Of a DNA stretch of 64,000 bases, positions 55,415-64,000 are shown one piece after another. The stretch comes from Leptospira sanjuanensis (GTDB taxonomy: Bacteria > Spirochaetota > Leptospiria > Leptospirales > Leptospiraceae): positions 1,120,001 through 1,184,000 of the forward strand of contig NZ_JAIZBG010000001.1 of the NCBI RefSeq assembly GCF_022267325.1, in the 5' to 3' direction. The position numbers and the translations under genes are program-made. Below the pieces are notes generated by a model, which saw only the letters and a program-made list of their open reading frames with translations, made no database searches and was not told where the DNA came from. Each line of letters opens with the position of its first letter. The first letter of the stretch is position 1.

Positions 55415-57421
55415 TTGGAAAAAAATGTTCATTTTCGAGTTCGAATCCTTTGGTTTTCCGTTCTTTGTCAGTGCTTTTTTTTCGGTTGTCTGCAGAGTCA
55501 CGATCCGAGTCATTTCATGGTGTTGCTGGGCAATCCTACTTCGGCGACGATCGAAGATCTTTCGAAAACTGCGGGAACTCCTCCCACTTTGACTTACGCG
55601 ACGAGTTCGTTTCAATTTATTAAGAACATCTCCATTTCTACGATTCAACCCACGATCACCGGTTCTGTAACTTCGCTTTCCGTTTCACCCGCGTTGCCGT
55701 CCGGTCTTTCCTTAGATTCCGCCACGGGTGAAATAACGGGTATACCTACTTCTAAGCTTGCCACTTCTTCTTATACGATTACCGCTTCGAATTCCTCCGG
55801 CTCTTCTTCCGTTTCAATTCAGATTTCTGTCGATGCTCTCAATGCGGAATGGGAGAGTTTTTTAAAAGCCCCCAATCCGGATAGCAGCGATACGAGCGGA
55901 GGATTCGATCTCGATCTTTCGGGAGACACTTTGGTGCTGGGTATTTGCGGCGAGGACAGCGCTCAAACCGGGATTATCCAAAGTCCGTTTGTCGGTTTGA
56001 CTTCTGCCGGGGACGACGATTCTGCAGTCGGCGCGGGAGCCGCGTACGTGTTTCGTCGCACTGGAACCGCTTGGGCTTTGGAAGCGTATCTCAAAGCTCC
56101 GAACGCGGAAGCGAACGATCAATTCGGTTGCAGCGTAGCTATCTCGGGAGATACGATCGTCGTCGGTGCTCGCGCCGAGGATGGCGGGAATTCCGCCATT
56201 CTTCATTCTCCTTTTGCCGGTTTGACACCCGCGGGAGATGACGACACTCTGTCGAGCTCAGGGGCTGCGTATGTATACCGTCGAACCGGAACGGTCTGGG
56301 GCTTAGAGGCGTATTTAAAGGCGCCTAACGCAGATCTTGGAGATCAATTCGGAACCAGTGTTTCGATTTCCGGCGATCGGATTGGTGTAGGCGCTGGTCA
56401 GGAGCGAGGAGGTCTTGGAACGATCATCCAAGCTCCGGCACCCGGTTTTACGGGTGCGACCGACAACGATTCCACTCCGACTTCGGGCGCGATTTATATC
56501 TTTGAAAGAACCGGGACGACTTGGACTTGGGACGCCTATATCAAAGCTCCCAACGTGGAAACCGGGGACTTGTTCGGACTCAAGTTTAAAATCAGAGGAG
56601 ACACTTTGATTGCCGGTGCGATCAGCGAAGACAGCGGAAATACGACGATTCAAAATTCCTTAGGGCCGTCGCTTACGACCGTAGGAGACGATGATTCCCT
56701 TTCCAACTCCGGTGCGGTTTATGTATTCCGGAAGACCGGCGCGAATTGGGCGTTCGAATCGTATCTCAAAGCTCCGAACGCGGATAACAGCGATCAGTTC
56801 GGAGCCAGTTTGGATCTTTCGGAAGACGGAAATGTCGCCGTAGTCGGAGCCTACAACGAAGACAGCCCTCAAACTACGATTTCAAATTCTCTAAGCGCGA
56901 ATCTTACGACTGCGGGCGACGACGATTCCGCCTCTGCTGCCGGTGCCGTGTACGTATTTCGTAGAACCGGAACCGTTTGGGCGTTTGAAGCCTACTTGAA
57001 GTCCCCGAATATCGAAGCGAACGATAACTTCGGAAGAAGCGTTTCCATTTCGGGCGATATGATTGTCGCTGGAGCAGCCGGAGAGGACAGCGCTCAAACC
57101 GGAGTTTTACATTCGCCTGCGACACTTGCCGGTCCGGGAGCCGACGACGATTCCATAAGTAATTCCGGCGCGGCCTATGTATTTCGAAAACTATCTTCCG
57201 GTTGGGCCTTTCAATCCTATTTAAAAGCGACTAACGCGGAAGCTTCGGATGCGTTTGGAATTGCGGTTTGTATCGACGGAGACTTGATGGCGGTCGCGGC
57301 GCAGAACGACGACGACGGTCTCGGAATGATTTTGAATAAGTCCGTAAATTCTCCCCCAACGCCTGCGACCGACGACGATAGCGTTTCGAATTCCGGGGCC
57401 GTACATATTTTTTATAAGTGA
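55415..57421 (+). CDS. FG-GAP seven-repeat lipoprotein
   Basis: A 668-residue predicted lipoprotein starting at a TTG with a perfect GGGAGG 7 nt upstream; lipobox FFFGC at Cys 25. A putative Ig (He_PIG-like) domain with SPALPSGLSLDSATGEITG covers about residues 80-140. Seven repeats of 70-85 residues follow, each starting LKAPN-like, then DxFGxSVxISGD, then IVVGAxxED, and most ending DDDS with GAAYVFRRTG. This is the FG-GAP/integrin-alpha-like beta-propeller pattern, and the DDD stretches could bind calcium. Probably a surface-exposed binding protein; the partner is unknown. A terminator at 57504-57536 ends the transcript. Confidence 0.85.
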   Translation: MEKNVHFRVRILWFSVLCQCFFFGCLQSHDPSHFMVLLGNPTSATIEDLSKTAGTPPTLTYATSSFQFIKNISISTIQPTITGSVTSLSVSPALPSGLSLDSATGEITGIPTSKLATSSYTITASNSSGSSSVSIQISVDALNAEWESFLKAPNPDSSDTSGGFDLDLSGDTLVLGICGEDSAQTGIIQSPFVGLTSAGDDDSAVGAGAAYVFRRTGTAWALEAYLKAPNAEANDQFGCSVAISGDTIVVGARAEDGGNSAILHSPFAGLTPAGDDDTLSSSGAAYVYRRTGTVWGLEAYLKAPNADLGDQFGTSVSISGDRIGVGAGQERGGLGTIIQAPAPGFTGATDNDSTPTSGAIYIFERTGTTWTWDAYIKAPNVETGDLFGLKFKIRGDTLIAGAISEDSGNTTIQNSLGPSLTTVGDDDSLSNSGAVYVFRKTGANWAFESYLKAPNADNSDQFGASLDLSEDGNVAVVGAYNEDSPQTTISNSLSANLTTAGDDDSASAAGAVYVFRRTGTVWAFEAYLKSPNIEANDNFGRSVSISGDMIVAGAAGEDSAQTGVLHSPATLAGPGADDDSISNSGAAYVFRKLSSGWAFQSYLKATNAEASDAFGIAVCIDGDLMAVAAQNDDDGLGMILNKSVNSPPTPATDDDSVSNSGAVHIFYK

Positions 57422-57503
57422 TTTGAGACGATCCTAAGGTCGGAGCCGAATAAGAATAAGATTCCGTAAATGAATTTCGGAATCGAACTTCGATTTTAAA
57501 AAG

Positions 57504-57536
57504 AATCGGAACCGCGCGGATCTTTCCGATTTTTTT
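57504..57536 (+). terminator. Intrinsic terminator of the FG-GAP gene
   Basis: 8-bp arms AATCGGAA and TTCCGATT enclose a 12-nt GC-rich loop and are followed by a run of T. Located 83 bp after the stop codon. Confidence 0.85.
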
Positions 57537-57649
57537 ACGGGCCCCCGCGCTTCGATTCTTCTTTTTGATTGCAAAGAGCCGTGCTTTAGGAGAATCTAAT
57601 ACGGAAGCGGACGAGAGGACATTCGAGTCCGCAATTTTCCGGTAACACT

Positions 57650-58462
57650 ATGAAACAATCTCGATTCTTCGTATTTTACATTCTGTTTCTTTCCTTTCTT
57701 CTCGACTGTAATTATCATTACTATGTGCAAAAAGACGGCGCGGACAGTGCCGCGATTCCGAACTTATCCAAGGTAAGAATCGCGTACATCGGTTTTCGGC
57801 CGTATGCGACGGAAATGACGACTTCTTCCGCGGAAACGAGGGTTTATACCGCCAATCTCGCATATCCCGATCGAACCATATTAAAATTTCAGAATGGAGT
57901 TTACGCATCCGATCTCAAGTCGGCTGGTTTTAGAAAGGATGTTCCCTCGGATAAGGTTAAGAAGTTCGTCCAGGATTATCTCAACGAAGTTAAGGAAAGC
58001 GGGGTTCTGGAATTGACATACGTTACGAGCGTGGAAAAAAAAGGGGAGGACAGGATTTTTAAACTCAAGGACATCGGGGTCGATTATTACGTTCTCGGAA
58101 TCCATACTCCCGCGTTTCAGACTCCGAAACATTTCGGGAGCAGCGTCGTACAATTGTTTTCCTCTATCTTTTCCGTCATCAGCTTCGGACTGATTCCGAG
58201 TTATGCGTCCTTGCAAGCCGGGACCGAAATCAGAATTTATGATAGAAATCTAAATCAGCTCACTTCGATCAAATACGACAACGGATATTCCGTGATGGGT
58301 GCCGTTTGGGCTTCTTCCGTACCGGAAGAATGTCGTAGAATGGGATGCGACGCTCTCAAACAGGTGACTTCTCCGCCTAAGTTCGTATATCAAGAATTCG
58401 GATCAAAGTTCGAGATGGACGTTGCGAGTTTTATCCAAGCGCAGGCCGCATTTCGAAAATGA
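57650..58462 (+). CDS. Lipoprotein, paralogue of 54412-55203
   Basis: A 270-residue lipoprotein with lipobox SFLLDC (Cys 20). It shares segments with its paralogue: [52 protein letters not shown] and the Cys pair CRRMGC. The stop overlaps the start of the AraC-type regulator by 4 bp (ATGA), which couples the two genes. The hydrophobic segment around residues 165-185 suggests membrane contact. It may be the signal input or target of that regulator. Function unknown. Confidence 0.75.
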   Translation: MKQSRFFVFYILFLSFLLDCNYHYYVQKDGADSAAIPNLSKVRIAYIGFRPYATEMTTSSAETRVYTANLAYPDRTILKFQNGVYASDLKSAGFRKDVPSDKVKKFVQDYLNEVKESGVLELTYVTSVEKKGEDRIFKLKDIGVDYYVLGIHTPAFQTPKHFGSSVVQLFSSIFSVISFGLIPSYASLQAGTEIRIYDRNLNQLTSIKYDNGYSVMGAVWASSVPEECRRMGCDALKQVTSPPKFVYQEFGSKFEMDVASFIQAQAAFRK

Positions 58463-59532
58463 ACGATTCCTGGGAATGGTTCGGAAATGCCTTTTCCGTC
58501 TTCGGGGGATTTCTGGCTTTTTTGCTCGCGTTTCCGGAACTGATTCCATTCAAAAAAACTAAATTTCAAATCTCTTTCGCGATCACTCTGCTTTGTATCG
58601 GAGTTTTGCAGCTTTTGAACTCCGCCGTTTGTCAGGGAGTTTTCTCGGATTCCGCTTTCTATGTTCGCTTAACAATTCCGCTCTTGTTTGCCTCGGGGCC
58701 GCTCGCATATACGGCGTTAGCCGCAATGGTCGAGGAGGACTTTCGATTTGATCGAAAGCGAATTCTTTTTTGGATTCCGACGATCGTCTGCGGAATTGCG
58801 GTTTTTTTAATTCCTCGGGAAGAATCGGTTTTTCCCTGGAAAGTCGTGAGTCTTTCGAACGCTTCCGGCGCAAAAAGCCTCGTCTTATTTTTGTTTCTTG
58901 CTTCGACCGTATTTTCTTTCGTTTTCGGAATTTCGATTTTTCGAATTTTAATTTCGGTCAAAGAAGCTTCGCTTCGACTTTTGATCCGGATCTGCGCTTT
59001 GGACTTTGCGGGCGTTTCCGTATTCGGGGCTCTCGGATTTTTATACGGCGTTTTCTTTTTAAAAATTTCCTCCGTCTTTGTTTCTTTGGCTTTGTGCGGA
59101 ATCTATTACGTACGAAAGCGCTATTCCAATTTGGAAGAAACGATCCACGTAGAATTGGTGAAGGCGAAGTATTCCCGATCGCGTCTCGGCGGATTGGAAA
59201 TCGAAGGGATTCTTGCGCGTTTGGAAACGATGATGCGAACCGAAAAATTCTATCAGGATGAGGAAGTATCTCTTGCCGCCGTCGCGGAACGCGTTTCGTT
59301 GACGACTCATCAACTTTCGGAACTCATCAATAGCAAACTGAATAAGAGTTTTTTCGTATGGCTCAATCAATACAGAGTGGAAGAAGCGAAAAAACTTCTC
59401 GCGGAAACGAATAAGACCGTTTTAGAAATCGCGATGGAAGTCGGATTCAACAATCGATCCTCTTTCAACGAAGCCTTTTTAAAGCTCGCCGAAAAAACTC
59501 CCGTCGAATATCGAAAAACCGCAAAGGTCTGA
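58459..59532 (+). CDS. Membrane-anchored AraC-family regulator
   Basis: A 357-residue protein. About residues 1-220 are seven hydrophobic helices, a 7TM sensor type also seen in other Leptospira regulators. The last 110 residues form a DNA-binding AraC/XylS domain with two HTH motifs: [20 protein letters not shown] and [20 protein letters not shown], ending KTPVEYRK. A membrane-embedded AraC regulator probably senses an envelope or lipid signal and acts at the membrane. It starts within the stop codon of the lipoprotein gene and is followed 90 bp later by the DUF4345 gene, a possible target. Confidence 0.9.
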   Translation: MNDSWEWFGNAFSVFGGFLAFLLAFPELIPFKKTKFQISFAITLLCIGVLQLLNSAVCQGVFSDSAFYVRLTIPLLFASGPLAYTALAAMVEEDFRFDRKRILFWIPTIVCGIAVFLIPREESVFPWKVVSLSNASGAKSLVLFLFLASTVFSFVFGISIFRILISVKEASLRLLIRICALDFAGVSVFGALGFLYGVFFLKISSVFVSLALCGIYYVRKRYSNLEETIHVELVKAKYSRSRLGGLEIEGILARLETMMRTEKFYQDEEVSLAAVAERVSLTTHQLSELINSKLNKSFFVWLNQYRVEEAKKLLAETNKTVLEIAMEVGFNNRSSFNEAFLKLAEKTPVEYRKTAKV

Positions 59533-59554
59533 AAAAAATTGTAAGCCTTTATAA

Positions 59555-59583
59555 CACCGGTCGATTTCCAAATCGAAGCGGTG
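59555..59583 (+). promoter_or_regulatory. Stem-loop between the AraC regulator and DUF4345 genes
   Basis: A hairpin with CACCG/CGGTG outer and CGATT/AATCG inner arms. It lies 22 bp after the regulator stop and about 40 bp before the DUF4345 start. It could be a weak terminator or an operator. Confidence 0.35.
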
Positions 59584-59622
59584 CATACTGGGTCTTGTTG
59601 CAAGCCAACAAGGAAGGTATGA

Positions 59623-60057
59623 ATGCAAACCAACAGCCTATCGATGCAGCGATCCGCGGAAGGAAATCGTCTACTCGAGTTTTTTTCGAAAATTTATATC
59701 GCTTTAAACGTCTTGGTTTACGCGGGCTTTACGATCGGTTTTTTTCTCGTTCCGATTCGACTCGCTTCGATGATCGGAATCGAAATCAAAAGTTCCGCAG
59801 CGCTCGCGGATTTCAGAGCAATGTACGGCGGACTTTGTTTGGGAGTAGGCGTCGTCCTATTATTCGGATTATTCAAAGAAGAATGGCGTAGGGCCTCGAT
59901 TCTGCTCGCCATCACAACCGCATCCGGTTTGTTCTTAGGAAGAATTTACACTTTGTTCTTGGACGGTCCGGGAAACGAATACATCTATTTGAGCATGGCT
60001 ACCGAAGTAGGAGCGGTTGCCATCGGAACCTGGATATTACAAAGAACATCGAAGTAA
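59623..60057 (+). CDS. DUF4345 membrane protein
   Basis: A 144-residue protein with four hydrophobic helices. The region IGIEIKSSAALADFRAMYGG and GLCLGVGVVLLFGLF match the DUF4345 family, whose conserved core is an Arg-x-Met-Tyr-Gly-Gly motif at the end of the first cytoplasmic segment. The ATG at 59623 follows AAGGAAGG. Function of the family is unknown. It lies downstream of the AraC-type regulator in the same direction. Confidence 0.85.
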   Translation: MQTNSLSMQRSAEGNRLLEFFSKIYIALNVLVYAGFTIGFFLVPIRLASMIGIEIKSSAALADFRAMYGGLCLGVGVVLLFGLFKEEWRRASILLAITTASGLFLGRIYTLFLDGPGNEYIYLSMATEVGAVAIGTWILQRTSK

Positions 60058-60119
60058 CGAGTTTTTCGTTACAACGATACGAAAGTTTTTAAAAACGTTT
60101 CTACATCGAGAATCGGAAA

Positions 60120-60154
60120 AAACCTTCCTTCGAATGAGTTTCGAAGGAAGGTTT
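60120..60154. terminator. Long bidirectional hairpin between convergent genes
   Basis: Perfect 15-bp arms (AAACCTTCCTTCGAA and its complement) with a 5-nt TGAGT loop, placed between the converging DUF4345 and lipoprotein genes. On the minus strand it is followed by a T run, fitting a terminator for the lipoprotein gene. Confidence 0.75.
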
Positions 60155-60225
60155 AATGCGGTCGGATCGAACGATATTTTGGAATTCGATTCCGAATCTA
60201 TTTCTTACGGATCTTCAAATCTTTT

Positions 60226-60774
60226 TTATCTTGTACAACGAACCCGAAACGAGAGTTTCGCATCGGGAATATTGCTTGCGGCAAACTGCTTCGTGATCGG
60301 GCAGTTCAACGCTTGAAGATCGAAGATCGTAGCCGAAGTTTCCTTAACCGTTGCGGTACAGGTTCCTCGGACGTTATTGGTTCCCGCTCCGTAAACTCCT
60401 CCAGCGGTGTCGATGTCCAAAGCGGAACCGCCTTCACCCAGCGTATGCGTCGTAGTCTGCGAGAAATTGATGTTGTGGATGTTCAAAATCGGAAGGTTGT
60501 CCGCGTCGACCATCTGAACGATAATTCCTCCGACTCCCGAAACGCACAATTGCTGGTTGGTCAGAACGAAACTTTCATCGCCTAACTTCATAATGGCGGT
60601 GCCGTCCGTAGGTTGCGGCAGGTCCGCCGGACCCGAATTTCCGGCTAACGCCAGTATGGCGAGAATCGGAGTCAGATCCGTTTTGTTGTCCTCGGCGCAA
60701 TTCGAAAAATTGATCGCCAATCCTACGAGAGTGAGCGTTAGAATGTATCTAACGTTCTTTGTTTTTGTTTGCAT
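60226..60774 (-). CDS. Small lipoprotein, family unknown
   Basis: A 182-residue predicted lipoprotein: lipobox INFSNC (Cys 26), then a linker (LTPILAILALAGNSGPADL) and a mature domain with three or four cysteines (QQLCVSG, RGTCTAT, ALNCPIT, VRCTR) that may form disulfides. Gly/Thr/Asn strands suggest an all-beta fold. No family is recognised. The gene is monocistronic; a long hairpin at 60120-60154 ends it. Confidence 0.7.
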   Translation of the reverse strand: MQTKTKNVRYILTLTLVGLAINFSNCAEDNKTDLTPILAILALAGNSGPADLPQPTDGTAIMKLGDESFVLTNQQLCVSGVGGIIVQMVDADNLPILNIHNINFSQTTTHTLGEGGSALDIDTAGGVYGAGTNNVRGTCTATVKETSATIFDLQALNCPITKQFAASNIPDAKLSFRVRCTR

Positions 60775-61386
60775 TGGGGTCTCCTCTATTTAGAACGGAA
60801 CGCGAAAATTAAATCTTACGATCGTTAGTCGCGTTGTCGTTCGAAGAGTAAACCTTTGCTAAAACCGGGATTTTCATTTCTGGAAATAAATTTATTCCTT
60901 TTTTTCGGGAGTTCATTCCGCGTTAACGATACGCTTCTAAGCTTTAAATATTTGGTTTCAAACTTTTTGGAATTTTTTCTTAAAAACCTGAACGTTATTC
61001 GCCTTTCATTTGTTAAATGAAAATTTTTAAGATGTTTTTTTTATTCGATTTTTTTACTCCGAAGTCGATGCTGCTTACGCGTGTTTCGAAACCGGATCTG
61101 CTTTATCGAAGAAAATAAGCTGTAGGTTATCGCTCCTGGCGCTGCGATGTGGGGCGGTGTTATGAAGTTTCTTTGGAGGAGCATCTTATAAGTTATCAAA
61201 AAATTATTTTTTGATTTTGAAATCACCGTTATGAATAACTCCGTTTCCGAACGGTTGAGTTTTTTCTTCCGGGAAATCGGGAATTCTATTTTTACGGGAT
61301 CGAAAGAGGTTTGGGAATCTTTGATTGCGTTAGTTTACTTTGGAGATATTCTTGGACCTTCCATATCCTGAACGAAGAGAATTATC
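60775..61386. other. Long intergenic region without a gene
   Basis: About 610 AT-rich bases between a minus-strand lipoprotein gene and a plus-strand gene. Candidate short frames have poor context and no family match. Promoters of both neighbours must lie here; no operator or RNA was recognised. Confidence 0.4.
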
Positions 61387-62766
61387 ATGATAAAAAAGAA
61401 AAAAATTGCAACCTCCCACGCGTCTTTCGCATCCAATGTTTCCTCTTTCTCGATTTTATTTCGTAAAAAAATTTTCGAATTCGGCCGGAAAATCTGGATT
61501 TTTCCCCTTCTTTTTCTACTCCCGCAGGGCGTATTTTCCTGGGGCACTCACTATCTCGTGATGGATCGCGCATTGGAACATCCTTCGATGCAATTCATTT
61601 CTCAAGAGGTTTCCTCGGAGTCCCTTGATTCTTTCGTAAAAAAGGAAAAGGATTCCTTAAAGGTTCTATTCGACGAGTTTGCGGATTGGGAAACCGAACG
61701 CGGCTCAAAGCGGTTTAAAAAGGTGGAATTTAATGCGAAATCGCCTACCGTCCTCGATTTTTTAAAGGCCGCGAGACTCAATCCCGCGACCAAATTTATG
61801 GAAGTGGAGCGTATTCTTCCCGGTTCTAAAAATATGAACGGCGATGTTCCGGTTTCGGCGATCACTCCGTATTTACCCGATTTGGCGGAACTTCCTGCGA
61901 GATTTCGATCCACCGCGGGTAAAAAAATCAAGATTAGAAACGTATTATATACCTTTATCGACGAACCCGATTGGGGAATGGACCACAGTCTTTGGGGTTT
62001 CGAGGAATACGGATACGGAAAGCAGCCGTACGGTAAACCGCAAGGTGAAAGCAGCAAGGCTCCGTTTCATATGCAGTTTCAGAACGAAAACTGGATTCTT
62101 TCCTTATTCGCGCCGGAAATCGTGGAAGGAGGAATGATCTTGGATCGAATCGAGTTGTTTTCCAGACTTTCCAAATTGGCCGGAAAAACGGGACACGATT
62201 ATTGGAAATATCGATTCGCCGCTTGGGCCTGTCATTACATTCAGGATATCGGGCAACCGTATCATTCCAAAGCGGTTCCTGACGCCGGTTTTTTCTATTA
62301 CTTGAAATTTGCTTTTTCTTCTAAGGAATCCAAAAAGGAAACGAAGGCGAAAACCACACAGCTTGTTTCCAATCGTCACTTCCTATACGAAGACTTCGTT
62401 TCCTACGGATTGATTCAGTTTTATAAGAGCCCGACTCCGGTGACTTCCACTTTGGCCGGATTTTTAACGAAAGATTTCGACGGTTTCCCGGATGAATCGT
62501 CTAACGCTGATTTGATGAAATTCGTGGGTAAGCGGGCGGCTTTCCATGCGGTCGACATCAACGAATCCATCATCGATACGTTCGGTTACGAATATACAAT
62601 GAAACCTGAATATGATCTGGAAAAGGAACTCGGAACCAAGATGAAGGAAATCTTCCCGACCTTGGATCGCGAAAAAGCCGATCATCTTTTGGAAGAAACG
62701 GGCCGGGACTTTTCTCTAACCGGTTCGGCTACGCGGGAAATTCTCCGTTCTCTCTTAAAGGATTAG
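61387..62766 (+). CDS. Secreted protein of zinc-dependent phospholipase C / P1 nuclease fold
   Basis: A 459-residue protein with an N-terminal leader (about residues 1-51; hydrophobic core at 38-49) that would leave Trp 52 as mature N-terminus, as in PLC/P1-type enzymes where Trp 1 is a zinc ligand. WGTH supplies a nearby His (55). The core ACHYIQDIGQPYH gives His 283, Asp 287 and His 293, and RHFLYED gives His 331 and Glu 335. The spacings (4, 6 and 4) equal those of Bacillus phospholipase C. The region EPDWGMDH may supply the remaining Asp/His ligands. It should bind three zinc ions and cleave phosphodiesters in lipid or nucleic acid. It is larger than the roughly 250-residue family core. 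Confidence 0.7.
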   Translation: MIKKKKIATSHASFASNVSSFSILFRKKIFEFGRKIWIFPLLFLLPQGVFSWGTHYLVMDRALEHPSMQFISQEVSSESLDSFVKKEKDSLKVLFDEFADWETERGSKRFKKVEFNAKSPTVLDFLKAARLNPATKFMEVERILPGSKNMNGDVPVSAITPYLPDLAELPARFRSTAGKKIKIRNVLYTFIDEPDWGMDHSLWGFEEYGYGKQPYGKPQGESSKAPFHMQFQNENWILSLFAPEIVEGGMILDRIELFSRLSKLAGKTGHDYWKYRFAAWACHYIQDIGQPYHSKAVPDAGFFYYLKFAFSSKESKKETKAKTTQLVSNRHFLYEDFVSYGLIQFYKSPTPVTSTLAGFLTKDFDGFPDESSNADLMKFVGKRAAFHAVDINESIIDTFGYEYTMKPEYDLEKELGTKMKEIFPTLDREKADHLLEETGRDFSLTGSATREILRSLLKD

Positions 62767-62793
62767 AACGTTTTCCGATTTTCGAAAAAGAAA

Positions 62794-62824
62794 CGCCGCA
62801 TACGATTCCTGCGGTTATGCGGCG
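62794..62824 (+). terminator. Hairpin after the PLC-fold gene
   Basis: 9-bp arms CGCCGCATA and TATGCGGCG with a 13-nt loop, followed by a short T-rich stretch, 28 bp after the stop. Confidence 0.6.
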
Positions 62825-62843
62825 CGATTTTACCTTTCATAAA

Positions 62844-62869
62844 AATGCCCCGGTTCTTTTAGGGGCATT
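62844..62869 (+). terminator. Second hairpin in the same region
   Basis: 8-bp arms AATGCCCC and GGGGCATT, with A-rich bases on the left and CTTT on the right, as in a bidirectional terminator. Confidence 0.5.
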
Positions 62870-63120
62870 CTTTCGATTTGCTCCGCCCGCTCTTTACGGA
62901 GCCGATTTTCGTCTCCGGTATGGATTCGGATCTTGCTCGAACGACTCTTGAATTGCGGAAAAAAATCCTCTCTGATTTCGGAATCGATCAGCCGATCTCG
63001 GTCAAAAATCATAAGTCTGGTCGAAGAAGACGGCGTTTGATGTTAGGATCATTCCCGAAAAGCGAAAGGTTTATCCTTAAGGTTTTTCTATGATTTCGAT
63101 TGAATTTGGAGAATAGGGAA

Positions 63121-64000
63121 ATGGCTCAGAAATTGAAAGAAGCGGCGGATAAATTGAAAACTTCCGATCATCCGGTCTTGGACGCGATTATCATCGGAAC
63201 GGGGTTTGCGGGACTTGGAATGGGAATCCGTTTAAAACAAGCGGGAATTCATTCTTTTGTCATCTTGGAACAAGCGGATGGGGTGGGAGGTACTTGGAGA
63301 GACAATCATTATCCGGGCGCGGCCTGCGACGTACAGTCTCATCTGTATTCTTTTTCGTTCGAACAAAATCCGAACTGGTCTAGAATGTACGGTCTTCAAT
63401 CCGAGATCCTGGGTTATCTGAATCATTGCACGGATAAATACGATCTCAGGTCTCATATTCGTTTTAACAATTCCGTGAACTCGGCGATCTTCGACGAACG
63501 ATCCGGGTTGTGGCACGTAACGTCTACGAACGGAAATTCGTTTAAGTGTAAAAGTCTGATTAACGGTTCCGGCGGTTTGAGCCGTCCCGTTCTTCCGGAT
63601 ATTCCCGGTTTGAAAAAATTCAAAGGGAAGATGTTTCACTCGGCGCGCTGGGACCACTCCTACGATCTCAACAATAAAACCGTGGGCGTCATCGGAACCG
63701 GAGCGAGTGCGATCCAGATCGTTCCCGCGATTCAACCGAGCGTCAAAAAACTGCATCTCTTTCAAAGAACAGCGCCTTGGGTGATCGCGAAACCGGACCG
63801 CGCGATTTCCGGAACGGAACGTTGGTTGTTCCGTTTTTTTCCTCCGGCTCAACGGTTGTTCCGTCTTGCGATCTATTGGATGCTCGAATTCCGGGTGATC
63901 GCTTTTACGATTCATCCGGGTTTGATGAGGATACTGGAGGCATTTGCGAAAAGTTATCTCAAAAAACAGATCAAAAACCCGGAACTCAGACGAAAAGTGA
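63121..64000 (+). CDS. Flavin monooxygenase, Baeyer-Villiger type (3'-truncated by window edge)
   Basis: The frame starts at ATG 63121 after GGAGAATAGGG and runs open to the right edge; 293 residues are visible of a family length of about 480-550. The first FAD-binding motif GTGFAGLGMG lies near residue 26, followed by GGTWRDNHYPGAACD. The Baeyer-Villiger fingerprint FKGKMFHSARWD (FxGxxxHxxxWD) is near residue 160, and the second nucleotide motif GTGASAIQ near 200. The enzyme should use NADPH, FAD and oxygen to oxidise a ketone or hydroxylate a substrate; the substrate is unknown. It begins a new transcription unit. Confidence 0.92.
   Translation, partial: MAQKLKEAADKLKTSDHPVLDAIIIGTGFAGLGMGIRLKQAGIHSFVILEQADGVGGTWRDNHYPGAACDVQSHLYSFSFEQNPNWSRMYGLQSEILGYLNHCTDKYDLRSHIRFNNSVNSAIFDERSGLWHVTSTNGNSFKCKSLINGSGGLSRPVLPDIPGLKKFKGKMFHSARWDHSYDLNNKTVGVIGTGASAIQIVPAIQPSVKKLHLFQRTAPWVIAKPDRAISGTERWLFRFFPPAQRLFRLAIYWMLEFRVIAFTIHPGLMRILEAFAKSYLKKQIKNPELRRKV

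Larger units (their letters stand above)
62767..63120. other. Intergenic region with two hairpins
   Basis: About 350 bp without a supported gene between the PLC-fold gene and the monooxygenase gene. It contains two stem-loops (62794-62824 and 62844-62869). GGAGAATAGGG provides the ribosome-binding site of the next gene. Confidence 0.45.

Noticed and set aside
62878..63093. 71-codon plus-strand frame before the monooxygenase gene
   Set aside because: No Shine-Dalgarno and no recognisable features; it overlaps the likely promoter region of the monooxygenase.

Overview
The window looks like chromosomal DNA of a spirochaete of the genus Leptospira, probably of the pathogenic clade. The inference rests on several signs: a complete alternative complex III operon (ActA to ActF) followed by an SH3-type lipoprotein; many lipoproteins with loose spirochaetal lipoboxes that often have Asn, Asp or Phe just before the cysteine; tandem DUF1566 (Lcl-type) lipoproteins; a giant protein resembling the Leptospira TIGR04388 family; and a VNTR-like tandem repeat. 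No marker gene fixes the species.

Layout. 1-5.7 kb: the end of a membrane glycosyltransferase, an orphan seven-helix membrane protein, a small predicted outer-membrane protein, a MaoC-type hydratase, and a minus-strand ArsR/SRPBCC operon with a palindromic operator over its start codon. 5.78-8.10 kb: a complete IS66-family element with a perfect 8-bp target duplication, next to a frameshifted IS256-family transposase relic. 8.8-22.4 kb: nine minus-strand genes with tiny gaps or overlaps, encoding a TolC-like outer-membrane factor, an Ig-like lipoprotein, two further lipoproteins (one with TPR-like helices), a periplasmic adaptor, two RND permeases, a MORN-repeat membrane protein and a polytopic membrane protein. 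This is a full trans-envelope machine with unusual accessories. One RND subunit lacks the acidic proton-relay residue of TM4, so the pump may be asymmetric.

22.97-41.05 kb: three plus-strand DUF1566 proteins (two are large lipoproteins with chitobiase-C-like domains and DxNGDG loops), then a 3,181-residue exported protein. It carries an N-terminal cysteine-motif repeat, a complete Hint self-processing domain and a C-terminal papain/C39-like cysteine peptidase domain. Three small genes follow it. The arrangement resembles a polymorphic toxin locus, but toxicity and immunity are inferences. A second IS66 copy, encoding identical proteins, lies inverted at 41.41-43.72 kb. It lacks a target duplication and abuts broken transposase genes, which marks a rearranged junction.

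44.5-46.1 kb: an NTF2-like protein, three perfect 35-bp tandem repeats and a secreted endonuclease/exonuclease/phosphatase-fold protein. 46.4-54.3 kb: the alternative complex III operon (quinol to cytochrome c electron transfer), closed by a strong terminator. 54.4-62.8 kb: two paralogous lipoproteins flanking a seven-repeat FG-GAP lipoprotein, a membrane-anchored AraC-type regulator coupled to the second paralogue, a DUF4345 membrane protein, a small lipoprotein, and a secreted protein with the zinc-ligand pattern of phospholipase C / P1 nuclease. The window ends inside a Baeyer-Villiger-type flavin monooxygenase gene.
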